Shown here: piece after piece, positions 34,901-48,587 of the stretch | Numbering within the stretch: the stretch's first letter is position 1 | Layout of the letters: each line of letters opens with the position of its first letter | Assembly (NCBI GenBank): GCA_017979445.1 | Contig: CM030714.1 | Coordinates: 40,578,326-40,642,325, forward strand | DNA: 64,000 bases | Source of the DNA: Akebia trifoliata | Lineage: Eukaryota; Streptophyta; Magnoliopsida; Ranunculales; Lardizabalaceae | Reading direction: 5' to 3' | Notes under the pieces: generated by a model | Databases searched by the model: none | What the model was told of the DNA's origin: nothing | Seen by the model: only the letters and a program-made list of their open reading frames with translations | Made by a program: the position numbers and the translations under genes

Positions 34901-37900
34901 TACCTTGAATTCATACCATACCCTCATATTGTTAAATGACAATTTGCTTCTTAAGCAATTATTAACGATTATAATCATTCCTCAGGAGCGCTTCCCTGAT
35001 CCGAAATCTTTGGCGAATGACCTTCATCTCAATGGGTTCAAGGCAATTTGGATGCTCGACCCAGGGATTAAGCATGAAGAGGGTTATTTTGTTTATGATA
35101 GTGGTTCTGAAAAGGACATATGGGTTCAAAAGGCAGATGGACAACCTTTTGTTGGTGAGTTTCCTTGATGCATTTAGCAAGATACTTATTTACGACTCCC
35201 AAGCATTAAGTCTCATTGTTTCATTCTTAGGGAAGGTATGGCCTGGACCCTGTGTTTTTCCGGACTTTACACAAGAGAAAGCTCGTTTATGGTGGGCCAA
35301 GCTAGTAAAGGATTTTATTTCAAATGGTGTCGATGGAATATGGAATGACATGAATGAACCTGCTGTTTTCAGGGTAATGCTCATAAATCTTGGTAACTTG
35401 AATGTCTGCTCTATTGGTTTTCATATCAACGTTGTTACTTTACAGACTGTTACAAAGACGATGCCAGAGAGCAACATTCACAGAGGAGATGTTGAACTTG
35501 GCGGTTGTCAGAGTCACTTACATTATCACAATGTAATTCTCTTCAATTCTGTTAGTGTATTTCCTGATTGACATGGTTTATGGTAATTCTTTTACAAAAA
35601 ACTAAAATGAGTTTACGTAGACGTTTTACTCTCATGTTGTGCTTTTAGTGGGCATCCATTTTATTACAGAAGTCTAAACTAAAATATTTTATATCAATTT
35701 TCATTTTAGGTTTATGGCATGCTTATGGCAAAGTCAACGTATGAAGGAATGAAATTGGGTAATGAGAACAAACGCCCTTTCGTTCTCACAAGAGCTGGGT
35801 TTATAGGCAGTCAAAGGTATGCTGCAACATGGACTGGAGATAACTTGTCCAATTGGGAGCACCTTCATATGAGTATATCCATGGTACTTCAAATGGTAAG
35901 TATATTATTCTTCTATTAAAATTGAAGATTTTATGCTTCATGTGTTAGCTAAAGGTCACAGATTTTACGGGGAAGTGAAGCACTTAAATCTGATCTAGAT
36001 TTTTGACAGAAGCTGAAGATTGTGTTTGTTTGTGCCCCTCATTTGGAAGTTTATTGCCGAAGATACCTCATTTTAGTGTGAAGTTTTAGCTGCATGTGTT
36101 TAAATTTAATGTTGCATAGACTTGTTTTTTATTTAAGAACATAAAATTACTTAGTTGTTGTGATGGTATTTCTTATTTGTTTATGTTTCTGAATGATGAT
36201 CGATGTGGCAATCCCTTTTCTTTTATATGAAAATAATTGATTTTGAATCTTGAAGTTCAATTATGTGCATGTTTCTTGTTCATTTTTTTTTCAATTTTTT
36301 TTTTTATGAGTAAAGGTTTTCAATTTTTTTTAATTAGTGAAGGCTTTTATTGAGAAGCTAGAGAAAGACACTAGTGGGCCATTTTGTGGCACTGTTGTAA
36401 GTCACATTTGATTTCTGTTCAGGGGCTCAGTGGTCAGCCATTATCAGGACCAGATATTGGTGGGTTTGCTGGGAATGCAACACCAAAGCTTTTTGGGAGA
36501 TGGATGGGTGTGGGTGCTATGTTTCCTTTCTGTCGTGGGCATTCTGAAACTGGCACTGTTGATCATGAACCATGGTCTTTTGGGGAAGAGGTTTGTTCTC
36601 ATCTTACTAAACACCATGAAGTAATCACTCTTCCAGTTTGCAACTAGTGATATAGATCAAATTGAATATTTTTTATTGCTATGTGGAATAAGTTCGAGAA
36701 TAAACTTGTGGCATCAAGACCAAATGAGAATCCTAAGGTCTTGAATCTCAAAAGCATAAAAACTGTGTATGGCTATCATATTCTCAGGACAAGATGTTGG
36801 AAATCTTTTGGAGTGTGTCCTTTTCTATCTTTAGTAGTTTTGAAAGTCAATCAAAATATAAGTTGCATGTGAAAATGTCTCACTCGGTACTTCTTGTCCT
36901 CTCTTTACTGTGTACATGCTCTTGTTCTTTATGTTGGATTTTAATTTTTGTATTGCTTCAATTTTGGTAGGTTTACTTGACATCCCTTGTGTTGTTTTGT
37001 TCCTCTGAAAAGATGTATCGCATTACATCAGTAAAAAAAAGATAATTTTTCCACTTGCTAAATTAAAATTATTTGTGGCAAATATATCATATTTATGTGT
37101 TTTCTCTTGTCTATAAGCATATGATACCAAGAGATATCCATTCAATAATCCATTATTATAATTATTTTGTGCTAAACTTTTTAAAATAAAATTTCAAGTC
37201 CATGGATCCTATTTATTGGGGTTTGTCAAATCTGACTCTCCATACCTATGTTGAGAAGAATTGTAAAAGAAGACAAGTCAAGTCCCAGTGAGGGCTTGGC
37301 AGGGTATTTATAATAATCAGAGTGAATGTAGATAAGTTCCCTTACAGAGCAAAACTAGAAACATTACATAAAGACATAAAACTAAACATAACATATTCCA
37401 ATATGTTGAACTTGTTAACCCACCAACTACTCCAAAAGATCAATCTGTTGGAGAGGTGGAGAACTATGAATCTAAGAGGGTCACGGGTCTTAACTGGGGT
37501 GTGACACACCCAGAAGTGGAGGAAAATATACACTCAACACCCCTCCTCACCCATAATGGTGGAAAGAATCGAACCCGTGACCTGTATGAACCATGGACTC
37601 TGATACCATGTTAACCAACCAACCAACCAACCACCAACTACTCCAAAAGACCAATCTGTTGGAGAGGGGGAGAACTATGAATATAAGGTCACGGGGCTTA
37701 ACTGAGGTATGACACATCGGAGAATGGAGGAAAATATACACTCAACGCTCCCCCTCACCCATAAAGGTGGAAAGAATCGAACCAGTGACCTATACAAACC
37801 TAGCGCTTTGATAACATGTTAATAAACCAACTATTTCAAAAGACCGATCTGTTGGAGGCGGAGAACTATGAATATAAGAGGGTCATGGGGCTTAACTGGG

Positions 37901-40900
37901 GTATGACAGGCCCGAGAGTGGAGGAAAATATATCCTCAACAGAACTTTGATACCCAAACCTGTATCCATGCAACATAGTGGGGATGGCTGCATTTTAGTT
38001 ATTATCTGCATTTTCCTTTCTTATAAGCTTCCACATTAAGATGTATCATGAACAGAAAATAGTCATCTTGCTTTGCTGATTCCTATAAATCCTTGGGCAG
38101 ATGTTTCACTTGTAGTTTTCAGTTCCTGGTCTTGATTTCACCTGCTTAAAGTTTTTCAAACATGTCAAGCTTCCCAATAACCATGTTTTCTGTTCTATCC
38201 ACTAGTGTGAAGAAGTTTGTCGCCTAGCATTGATGAGACGCTACCGCCTTATACCTCACATATATACTCTTTTTTATATGGCTCATACGATGGGTACTCC
38301 TGTGGCTGCTCCTACTTTTTTTGCTGGTAGTCTCTCTTACCTGAGAAGCCGATATCTATTTTGATGGGAGTTTGGGGAGTGGATTTTTCCATGTTTTTTG
38401 GGTTATGACAGTGCTTTTTTATGTTTTATTTTTTTTCTGATTCATGTAGATCCAAAAGATCCAAACTTAAGGAAGATTGAGAATTCCTTTCTGCTGGGGG
38501 CAGTTCTAGTACATGCAAGGTGCCCACTCTTTCCTATGGATGTGACAATTTACAGTATTTTCTTATCAAATAAATAAAAAATCTAGGGTATGGCATAACT
38601 CATCTACACATAGATACAAGATTGAATTTTGTTACATAATATGACTTCAAATTGCGACTTGAATACCTTCATCTCTCTCTTTCTCTCTCTCTCATTGTAA
38701 ATCCATACTAGACCCACCTTTTGAATTTTGTTACATAATATGACTTAAAATTGCGACTTGAATACCTTCATCTCTCTCTCTCTCTCATTGTAAATCCATA
38801 CTAGACCCACCTTTTGTTCGTGTCCACTAGGGATAAAATAATCAAAAGAAAAAGTCAAAGTACACTGAGTACCCTTTCTGAAATCAAATGTTCGCTCAGG
38901 AGCCTTATATGAGATAAAGAAAATCAGGGTCCCCTCTTTGCTAGAATTTCTATGATTTTCTATAATAATCAACAAAAGGAACATTGTTCTCTAATGTTTT
39001 TGTTTATTTCTGCATCAGCACTGCGCCAGTTCTGGATCAGGATCACTTGCAACATGTGTTGCCCAAGGGAATTTGGTTGCGTTTCGATTTTGGTGACTCA
39101 CATCCAGTAATTATTTCTATTAACTTGGATCCATTTCTTGTCAATAATAGATTATGGTGCTGCAGTTCATTTGTTGATGGACATCTTTTCCTTTTTTATC
39201 TGGATAATGCAGGATTTGCCAACACTCTATTTGCAAGGTGGATCTATTATTCCTGTGGGTCCTCCTCTTCAACATGTTGGTGAAGCAAATCGAACTGATG
39301 ACTTATCACTTATCGTAGCTTTAGATGAACATGGTAATATTTGTTAGGCGTATGTCTGATAATAAGTATTCAATAACCTTTTGGCTACATATGAGTAAAC
39401 TGTTCGTTAGTTCTCTTTGAGGACTGGTGCTGAGTCTTTATTGTCAATTTTCTTCACTTCTATCTATTGAGCAAACTGTTAGATATCTGCCTCCCTTGTA
39501 AAGATGCATTTTGGGAATGTATTTATTCCTGGAATATTTGCAAATTCAACTATGAAAGATCTTAGACTACTTCATGTTTTGTTTGCACTTGGTACCTGAG
39601 TTTGTTGAGATTAAATTTTGGATTTCTTTTGCTTGTTACATGATATTTTCACAAATTAATTATTGAACAATTCTCTGGGATGCTTCTATAAAATGTTAAA
39701 TATCCGTTTGCTAACTGCCATATGAATTCAGATTTGAAGTGACTATATTGCCCCGTAGATATACAGACCTTTTTTTTTTTGGCTAGGCTAGCAAGGGTAG
39801 TTAGCAATCAACGTGAAGGTGGGTTCAACAAGATTTGAACCTAGATCGTGGGATCAACACTCCACATGCCTTTACCAACTTAGCTAAGTTGGGGCCTTCT
39901 ACTGACCTTACATGCACAAATAAATAAATAACGAAGCAATGTATATTTGGTGTTGAAGGATCTATTCTGTTGCAATAATTGGATCTGGTTTTAGAGTCTA
40001 ATAAACTTGAAAAATAATTACTGCACAATTCATTTTGATAGGATTTACTGATGTTTACCACGAACGCAGGGAAAACTTCGAACTGGGTTTTCTTCCAATG
40101 GGAAAATTAAATTCTTATTTAGTAGCAGGCACACACACATTCTGAATCTATGAATCAGCAGGAAAGATATACATTGCTTCCATTTTTCATTCCTTTATAA
40201 TAAATTTTTTTAGGTCATGGGTGTCTCTGGTTCTGGTGAGACCTCCAAAGTGCATTAGTTTTCTTTGACTTTGTTGCCACAGTTAGATCAAGTTTCTTTC
40301 TTTCATTTATTCTGATGTTATAGTTTCCCATCTTCCTGGATCAGTGTGCCAATTATTACGTTTCTCAGTTTCTGCCAATGGGAGGGTGTTTCTAAAAAAA
40401 CATATCAGTAGGTTTAGTTTTCTACTGATTTGTACATCTGCATTTATTAGTAGTGGTATAATTAATTCTTTGTACAGGGAAAGCTGAAGGTGTTCTCTTT
40501 GAGGATGATGGTGATGGATATGAGTTTAATCAAGGTGGATACCTATTGACGTATTACGTTGCAGAACTTGTATCTTCAACTGTTACAGTAAAAGTTTCAA
40601 AAACAGAAGGATCCTGGAGGAGACCCAAACGTCGTTTGCATGTGCAATTGTTGTTTGGTGGGGGTGCTATGGTATGTTACTTGCTTTTAAGTGCAAAATG
40701 AATGGCGAAACATGTAATGATTAAGATAATAACTGTTCCAAATGTTGTGTGTGTGTGTTTGTATGTTTCTGAATTTTGATTTTCCTTGGAAAGGTTGATG
40801 CATGGGGCACTGACGGAGAAGTACTACAAATTATAGTGCCTTCAGAATCCAAGGTGTCTAACCTAATATCCACAAGCGAGAAGCAGTACAAGACTCGCAT

Positions 40901-43900
40901 GGGTAATATCCACTATCTTCAACAATTAAGTTTGACTATTTAGCAGTGCCATTCAACACTTTATTATTTGCAGTAGTTATGAATTAATAAGATTTTAGCT
41001 GACCCCAAATTTTTACTTTTTAGGGCTTCATCTTAGGCTGGTTGTCCGGGTTGGGGATCAACCTGAGCCCAACCCAAGTCGGGTTGGTTCATTCTCATTA
41101 ATATTAAATAGTTTAGTAATAATAAGGGCTTATATAAAGATAAGTGGTATGCAAAAGACTATTAAGTTTGCAATTATTTGTCCTAAAGATGTGTTTCAAA
41201 GTTTACATACTTGAAATTATAAGCAAATTTAAAGAAGATGATTATGATTTAGTTAAGTAACCATTTCTGTTTACTATTAATCACTATTTCTAACAAGGCA
41301 AACATTGTGAATTGTGAATGAGAAACCAATCGGGTTCTGGCAACCTGATGCCTATGCCTAAAACCAATCGGATTTGATTTGGTCATTTTTTACCCAGACC
41401 TGAGACCGAATCCAAGCTAACTGTGCCCGGTCAGGTTCAGGTTTGGCCCGCCCATGTTGCAGCCCTATAAATTTTTGAGGTTAGGCTTTGATGGTGATGA
41501 CAAATTGATAAGATTTTCTGCTCAACCCATGATTATAACCGTTCACTTTGTCCATGTGGCTGGTCATAATCCATCTGCAAAATCTGTCCTTTTTTAGCCG
41601 CAAATAATATGTATACATAAACTTAGGTTGTCAGTCACACTTGGTCTGTAATAGTTACATGGTGGGGAATTTTGGGTTGTGATTTGCTTTTGGGGAAGAA
41701 GAAAACTGGGGAGTTTCAAAATGAAAAATACACATCTAATCTCCTCCTCTATGGATTTTTTCCCCCTAAAGAACATTAGCAACTCTTTTGAATGTTTTCT
41801 TGTTTACATGCTAGGACTAATAAGACCCCCAAAAAATCATGACATCCTGTCAAAGTGTCTCCCCCACCGCATTGGATGCTTTTCATTGTAGCTACTGGTT
41901 ATCATGAACCTGTCTGATGAGTGGTCAAATGCAGAAATTGCTAAGCAAATTCCAGATGTGGAGGAGGTTTCAGGACAGAAGGGAACGGAACTTTCAACAA
42001 CTCCCATTGAACTGAAAAGTGGTGATTGGCTTCTTAAAGTGGTGCCTTGGATTGGTGGTAGAATGATATCTATGACTCATCTTCCTTCTGGTAATATTCA
42101 TGCTCCTCTCCTAATCTTTTTCTCATTTCTCTGAGAAGATCAATATGTTTTTTTTTTCCCTTCTACCTATTCTGATACATCTGCGAACAATAACATGTTC
42201 TTCAATGACTTGACCTTTTACTTGTTCAGCCCTTCTCTGCCGTAGATGTACTCTAAACTTTGAATTGATAAGTGTGATATTAGTACGTAACATTTACATG
42301 TGTCCATTTAAGCAATGCATGTAGACTATGTTTCATAGGAAACAGAAATACTTTCCAATATAAAGAGAAGCTGAGATTTTGTGTAAAATTACTTAGGAAA
42401 GGGAATTAAAAATTCCAGTTTGAAGTGATGGTAGTGGAAGCTTCTATGCACATCCATTGCTTACTTGAAATGTCGCTTGGAGGATATACATTACTATTTC
42501 ATGTGCAAATTAAATTATCAATCGCAGGTGGTGCCAACACTCTTGAAACCATAGGAGTAAGTTATCTATTCTTATAGGTTAGCGGTGGACTCAGTGAACA
42601 AAAAAATTAGTAAAACTGAAAACCAGAATGGTACTTGATTATTGAAAATATTATTATGGATTAATGGGATCAACTAGGTGTATAAACATTGGTTTGAATT
42701 GACTTGGGTGTTTTAGTGAGCAATAGCCATTTCAAAACTGGGACTGTTTCTGTAGATTGTTGTATTCAATGTTATAAGACATGTACAAAAAAAAAAAAAA
42801 AATTGTTACAATATGCAGGACATGAAATGATATAAAATGATACTGATCAATCAAGCCTTATGCGTCTGAAATAAAATTAAGAAAAACTGAAGTTGTGACA
42901 CTGGGAAAACATTTATATGGAGTGTTGGAATAGGTATTACGATCTCACTAATTGATTCTTAATTCCCTGGTCTGTTGATGCTTGCTTTCAGGGACTCAAT
43001 GGCTCCATAGCAGGGTTGAAGTGAACGGGTATGAAGAATACAGTGGTGTCGAATACCGGTCTGCTGGGTGTTCTGAGGAATACACCGTCATTGAGTGAGT
43101 TAATGAACTCATTTCCTTGCATTTATTATACGAAGAAGCTTAAGATGATGATATTTAGGGTGTAACTTTTCCACTGAAATATTTAAATTACAAGCCCTAA
43201 TATTGACATCAGCCAAAAAGGGAAACATTTGTAATTTGGTTATTTCAACAGAAAGTTCAGTGTACTAGTTTTATAAAGGCGAAATCCATATCTTCTGTGA
43301 ATACCATGTTTATATAAAGAAATAGGGTAGCATCAGATGCATCAAATCAATGGCTCTCTAGGGCCTCCACAAGACTAGCAAATCATACCCACACAAACCT
43401 TAGATAAAGTCCTCAACAAGACTGAGGATAGGTCTTTAGGTATATTTGTAAATATTTTAAAGTATTTGTACGCCAACTTATGTATGTAAATATGATGATG
43501 TCACATACTCTGGTCTTGTAATACTGTACCTTCTTACAACCAACTATTAAATATGACACTATTGATGTCTCTATTCACAAGTACACGTTGGCAATGAGGT
43601 GGTTTTAAATAACATGACAGCAGGGCTAGGGGAGGTGTTTCCTGAAATGTATCAAATCTGAGGGGTCTTGCTAGAAGTCATTACATTAAAGATGGGAAAT
43701 TTAATTTAAAAAATGTCCATATCCTTTAGTCTAGACTCCAGACACTGTTAAAAAAAAAATCCATTAGATCTCATATACTAGCCTGGTTCAAGATTTTATG
43801 CTATCTATTTTCAAAGTACTCCCCTCCATTGGACTGGAAACTTGATCCTAGTGTAGCCTTGGGCACGAGACATTGTGCTGCAAATATTTTATCCCTTTTA

Positions 43901-45820
43901 AAATCTATAATTCCATTCCTGAATCTTCTCTATCTAATATAGCCTTGCAACTTCCTCTAAATCATATACCCTTTATTTCAGAAATCTTTTAGTGGTTGAA
44001 ATTTGACTATGTATTTACACCACTGATTTTCATTATTTCCCCCCCTCATTCAAGGCATCATTTTGTCTCGGTATTTCTTGGTTGAGATGTTTTGGTCATG
44101 GAGAGGAGCAGAACGAGACATCCGACGTTCGGTTTGTCTTATAGTGTCTTGGTCACGATGTGTATTTTTTTTTAAACTGACCAAGACGTACCTCCAGACT
44201 CATCCAAACCATGCTTGCTTCCACATCATTATATTCCTAAGCATTCAGCTCTCTTTTTGTCACTCTGTAATCTACTGCCACCTTTTTGTCGAAGATCTAT
44301 ACACCAAAGCGTTACTTAAACAAGGTATTATCAAAACCTCAATACATGGTTCTGGTTGGGTTCAAGAATTCAAGCCAACCTGCCAAAAGGGGGTAAAAAT
44401 CACAGACAAAAAGATGATTTATTTGGGTGCTTATCATTCAAGAGCTTTTAGAATAATTGGTTTGGTTTTTCTTCTCTCAATTTGTTTCTGATTACCATTA
44501 CATATTGGGATTTCTTGATGTTGCAGAAGGAGTCTTGAGCAGACAGGGGAGGAGGAGTCTCTTAACTTAGAAGGGGATGTTGGTGGTGGACTTGTTCTTC
44601 AACGCCAGATATCTATTCCAAAAGATGACCCCAAGGTTCTGAAAATTGACTCTGGAATTATAGCTCGCAAAGTTGGTGCTGGTTCTGGTGGATATTCAAG
44701 GTTTGTCATAGAAACAATTATTTACGATAGCTGCTATTGGCACCCCAACTTTTACCCATTAAAAATAAAGAAAATAAGTAGATGATTGAGAATAAATAAA
44801 AGTTAGGGTGCCAATAGAAACTCTCGTTTTTTTTTGCTATATTGAATTTTAAGGTTTTATATGAGCCTAATCATTTTTGTAAACAGCTACTGAAATTGTG
44901 CTGAACGAGTGTTATAATGTTGAGATAATAATTGAACCAAACCTTTGTAACGTTTGAATGGTGTGTTATAATCTTTAATTCGAGAGTGAGAAGTAATTTA
45001 AGAAATTGGGGTGTAATAAGTAATAGATGGGGTGCCAATAGAAACACACTTATTTAAGGCAAATATTTATTTAACTGTTCTTGTTACCAAAATGATGCAC
45101 ATGGCTTTGTTTTAGCAGATCTGATCATATAATCTTCTTGTTTGATGAATAGTTTGTTATTCTTCTTCGTCTATTAACACTTTCTGATAATGGCTGCCTT
45201 GAAGGTTGGTTTGCTTACGAGTGCACCCAATGTTCACTCTCTTGCATCCTACAGAAGTTTTCGTGACATTCGTTTCTATCAATGGATCTAAACATGAAGT
45301 ATGGCCAGAGTCTGGAGAGCAATTTTTTGAAGGGGATCTTCGGCCTAATGGTAATTTTCTTCATCTCACCTTCATACCCTCTTCACTACTTTAGTCCTGA
45401 TAAGTTGCTTATTGTGAAAATCTGATTTTAGTTAAACAGATCTATCAGATTAACGGATTAGGCTTGATTGTGAACAGAGTCGAATAGAGGAACAGGATTC
45501 GTTTAGTTGACCCAGAAATCTTCGGGATAAGGCTTTGTTGTGGTCGAAGATGGTTAATCGATTAACTGAATTTATCGTAGATTTGATTGTTTATTTGTTT
45601 TTTCTTTGCCATCATTTGCTTCTCAGGGAAATGGATGCTGGTTGACAAATGTTTGGGCTTGGGTTTGGTGAACCGGTTCAACGTGAGTGACGTTTACAAG
45701 TGTTTGATTCACTGGGGGACAGGAACGGTTAACATGGAGTTGTGGTCAGAAGAGAGGCCAGTTTCAAAGGACTCACCTCTTAAAATCTCCCATGAGTATG
45801 AGGTGAAAACAATCTCATAG
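28948..45820 (+). CDS. HGL1: GH31 alpha-glucosidase, heteroglycan glucosidase 1-like
   Basis: A 23-exon gene, every junction GT/AG and in phase: 28948-29117, 31046-31337, 31434-31502, 31596-31733, 31840-31957, 33400-33482, 33826-33921, 34986-35154, 35231-35373, 35446-35532, 35710-35895, 36423-36590, 38206-38326, 38450-38519, 39019-39106, 39213-39333, 40478-40671, 40794-40902, 41935-42090, 42992-43094, 44527-44700, 45205-45350, 45627-45820. The product is 1064 aa, or 991 aa from Met74. It hydrolyses terminal alpha-linked glucose from glycans. Hallmarks: substrate-pocket CDVIWMDIDYMDG; catalytic nucleophile Asp418 in GIWNDMNEP; acid/base Asp499 in WTGDN; DIGGF and HSETGTVDHEPW; then beta-rich C-terminal domains ending HEYEVKTIS. 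The C-terminal part resembles my memory of Arabidopsis HGL1 (At3g23640), so the symbol is by similarity. The first 73 residues, Arg/Ser-rich with few acids, may be an organelle-targeting extension or leader. No break or missing catalytic residue is seen. Confidence 0.93.
37408..37946 (-). mobile_element. TRIM retrotransposon with three LTRs in GH31 intron 12, 5-bp target duplication
   Basis: On the minus strand each LTR begins TGTTGAG with TATATTTTCCTCCA and ends TTAACA. Directly after the first and second LTRs comes a primer-binding site for initiator Met tRNA: TGGTATCAGAGT (37597-37608) and a mutated form near 37804-37815. Order on the plus strand: LTR 37413-37540, internal to 37608, LTR 37609-37745, internal to 37815, LTR to 37941. 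GAACT flanks the whole at 37408-37412 and 37942-37946. Internal parts are about 70 bp with no coding capacity, the TRIM class. Three LTRs with two internal parts indicate unequal recombination. Confidence 0.88.
39772..39899 (-). mobile_element. tRNA-derived SINE in GH31 intron 16, antisense
   Basis: Minus strand: TTAGCTAAGTTGGTAAAGGC (A-box type), CTAGGTTCAAATCTTG (B-box type), then a body ending in ten or more A. TACAGACCTT (39762-39771) and TACTGACCTT (39900-39909) form a 10-bp duplication with one mismatch. The body differs from the 1793/23926 family. Confidence 0.75.
44060..44200. mobile_element. Degraded GTCTCG-rich repeat in GH31 intron 20
   Basis: Words TTGTCTCGGTATTTCTTGG, GAACGAGACATCCG and GTCTTGGTCACGATGTG match the interior of the hAT-like MITE at 7041. 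No clear ends or duplication. Confidence 0.4.
44725..45049. mobile_element. MITE (AGCTGCTATTGGCACC family), copy 2, in GH31 intron 21
   Basis: Left end AGCTGCTATTGGCACCCC, an internal end-like motif GGGTGCCAATAGAAACTCTC near 44809, and right end GGGGTGCCAATAGAAAC. TTATTTA flanks it at 44718-44724 and 45050-45056, a possible 7-bp duplication. It fills most of the 504-bp intron. Confidence 0.72.
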
Positions 45821-45837
45821 TTGCCCACATCATTAAT

Positions 45838-45843
45838 AATAAA
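45838..45843 (+). terminator. Polyadenylation signal of the GH31 gene
   Basis: AATAAA lies 18 bases after the stop codon. It is the only canonical signal in the immediate 3' flank. Confidence 0.55.
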
Positions 45844-46929
45844 GATGTAAACAGGCTACCTTAAACGTACACAGCCATCTTGTTTGAATTAACTGTTGGG
45901 GTGCTTCATTTTATTACTGTCTGGGTTTTACTTGGATTGTGGAACCATGAGCCCAAAGGAAGGTTGCAACTTCAAGAGTTACGTGGCAAAACTAAAATAA
46001 AATAATACCCTTGCCTGTGTGTTTTTTTTTTTTTTGGAGTTGTGCTGGAGTAGCACTGAAATGTACATCGTTGGGAACATTTTTGACGTGGATGTGTGTC
46101 AGAATCATAGTTGTTTTTCATCGAGATTTCACTCATATCTCGATGAAAAGCATCTGTGGTTCTCCCATGATGTACATTTCAATGTTACTTAAGCATCATC
46201 CCCTTTTTTTTTTTTTTTTTTTGGTGTGTGTGGGGTGGTGGTGGGGAGCAATGTTGTTTTATGTATTATTCCAAATGTTTGGGATAAGGTTAAGCGTTTT
46301 TTCCACTCTGTATAGAACCACGTCTGATCTTATTTAAGGAGATAATGGTATTTCTATAAATAAGTGAAAGATTTAACGTTCAAAAATTGAATTTTTAAAT
46401 AATCTTTTTTTTTGTCAAATTAATTTTTAGTAGGCCTCAAATCTTTGGATTGGAGGCGGCGTTGTTGTTAATTTACCAGTTTGAAGCCCATTTATGTGTC
46501 ATTCCTGATCCCATACGCTTTAAACATTAGTTGAACATGTCTTATTATTCTCTATCACAATCCTTATTAGCAATCTCCCCTCTAATTCACGAAAAATTAA
46601 TGAATTTTTTGATTTTTTTTTTCAAAGAACATATTATTCTCTGGATTATTGAATTATTATGAATAATTCACCTATTTAACTTACAAAAGAATAAAACGTT
46701 TTTAGTTTTTTGTTTTTTTTAATGAATTTTTATAAAATTCGATTGATAAGAAAATGCTACTTGTTGGATGTTGTCACAAGTTCGACTTTGAAGCAGTCAT
46801 ATTTCAAAATTTTGGAGTTCTTGCATATTTAAAAAAATAATGATATGCCCTTCTACATTTCTTTGAGATATAACTTTAATCTTTCGAATTCATGATTTGT
46901 CCTTTAATTTTGATCTTTTATAAACAATG
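45844..46929. other. Gene-free stretch with a small hairpin
   Basis: A palindrome of about 120 bp (46070-46190) carries GTACATCGTTGGGAACATTT / ATGTACATTTCAATGTTACTT arms and a TTTCATCGAGAT... ATCTCGATGAAAA core, like the X-type MITE core at 57771. Two poly-T runs (46022-46036, 46205-46222) follow. No gene. Confidence 0.45.
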
Positions 46930-47500
46930 GAACAATAACCTTAATGCCCTCATGATCATTGTGGAGGGATAAATTTGCAAGTCACAAAAGTAACTCGGCA
47001 AACTATTTGAGATATTATCTGATCTCTAGGTTCCAACCTATCAATTATATCGTTTGGGTAGTAGAGATTTCCACCCAGCCATCACTCGCTAGGAAAACGA
47101 TTAAGGAGAATGTGATTTTGGAAAAGGAGGTGCACAAATCCCTGGATTCTTGGGATTTCAACACGATATGCAAGAAAAGGTTCTAGTCTCAAAGATTCCC
47201 ATGCTTCTTATCCGAAAATAGAAGAAGATTAGAGGAATACGTGGAAGATAGAAACTCCCACTCTATAAATAGAAGAAAGAGTCACACACAAAGGTACGCG
47301 ATTTGACTCATAAAAATTCTATCAAATTTTCTGTGGGATCTAACTTAACCATCGGAGGCTTTGTATATCTATCAGGGAATAAGGACAACCAGAGAAGATC
47401 CTGTACATTGAGAGAACGAAGATCTCGAGGTGATTACAAAAATTGCCTCTACAATCACTACTATCTTTATTACCATAACCATCACTACTAGATCATGGCT
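46930..47500 (+). mobile_element. Possible solo LTR remnant (Ty3/gypsy-like)
   Basis: CTATAAATAGAAGAAAGAG (a core promoter) is followed downstream by TAACTTAACCATCGGAGGC and GGGAATAAGGACAACC. This arrangement is familiar from the R-U5 part of plant gypsy LTRs. No second LTR, primer-binding site or internal region was found, and the borders are guesses. Confidence 0.4.
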
Positions 47501-48587
47501 TTCACCATCACTATCATATTGTTGAATTTTTAAAATGAGACGTATAATACATGCGTATTTTCTGTTTATCAAAATTTTTACTGGATTTTTGCAATCCAAG
47601 ATTGAATAGAACTCGAATTTTTGCAAAGGGTCACCAATGGGTTAATCTGAACACAATCTGTCATATTGGTTGTTTATGTTAAAATCTTATCAGTTCTTGT
47701 CTGATAACTCCAGCATTGGATCAAGGATTTGGGTTCCAATAGATTCCGAACCTATAATGATCCAATTTATCGGATCAGTTTTGGGTTAATCCTGTCACAA
47801 AATCCATAGTGTTTTACAATATATAATTATTGTTTTAATAATTTAATATGATTTAATATACATTTTATTTATATTCTTCAATCATTTCTACTTGGGTTGG
47901 TTTAGAACCAATCCAAAAGTATTAACATTTTGATTGGATCGGGTCCAAAGTTTAAAATGAGTCATCCATTCCAAACGTGTTAAGATCGGGTCTAAATGTA
48001 ATAAATTTCTTATTGGATTGGTACTTATTCGAACCAATCGGATCCAAAACCAACCCATTTGCAGCCCTGTTAACAAGGTGAAGGAGAGTGTTCGTTGTCC
48101 AGACCACCTTCTGTGGGCTGGAAGCGTGAAACTTGTGTGCAAGTCCAACAATATTATGGGAGAAAAGACTTAAAAGTCCTCTTTGACTCCTCCACATTAC
48201 AAAAGCAGAAGTATGCCCTTTGTTTATAAAATACCATCTATTTAAAACTAAACAACAATTACAGCATCCAACAACCAATAAGACTCTGCCATGTGTAAGG
48301 TTTCACAAGATAACTTAACCAACACTGCACCTTACTTTGTTTTTCATCTGTCTGTTTCCACGTGGCTGAATTTCATTGGTCTTTTGACGATATTAGACTC
48401 TAGAAGAAACCCAACGTTAAACAAACGGAGGCTTAGAAAACAGGATGTAATTTACTATGTACCACACAGCCCACATATATTAGAGTTGGATTTAATACAA
48501 ATAAGGTTTTAAGGTTCCAAAGAGCAGAGCAAGATACTTACAACATTATTTCTTGATTTATTTTTCTATTCGTTCTTATATCTATCA
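47501..48587. other. Intergenic and promoter region upstream of the class V aminotransferase gene
   Basis: No coding region supported. GGATCGGGTCC/AACCAATC words recur (47880-48060), suggesting another degraded repeat. The last 200-300 bases before 48588 should hold the promoter; no convincing TATA box was identified. Confidence 0.4.

Noticed and set aside
41904..42134. Alternative exon 19 of the GH31 gene starting upstream at the AG before CTACTGG
   Set aside because: The phase does not fit the preceding exon (which ends one base into a codon); the acceptor at 41934 keeps the frame and gives the expected protein sequence.
46022..46337. 108-codon plus-strand frame
   Set aside because: Composed of poly-T encoded Phe runs around a hairpin; no protein features.
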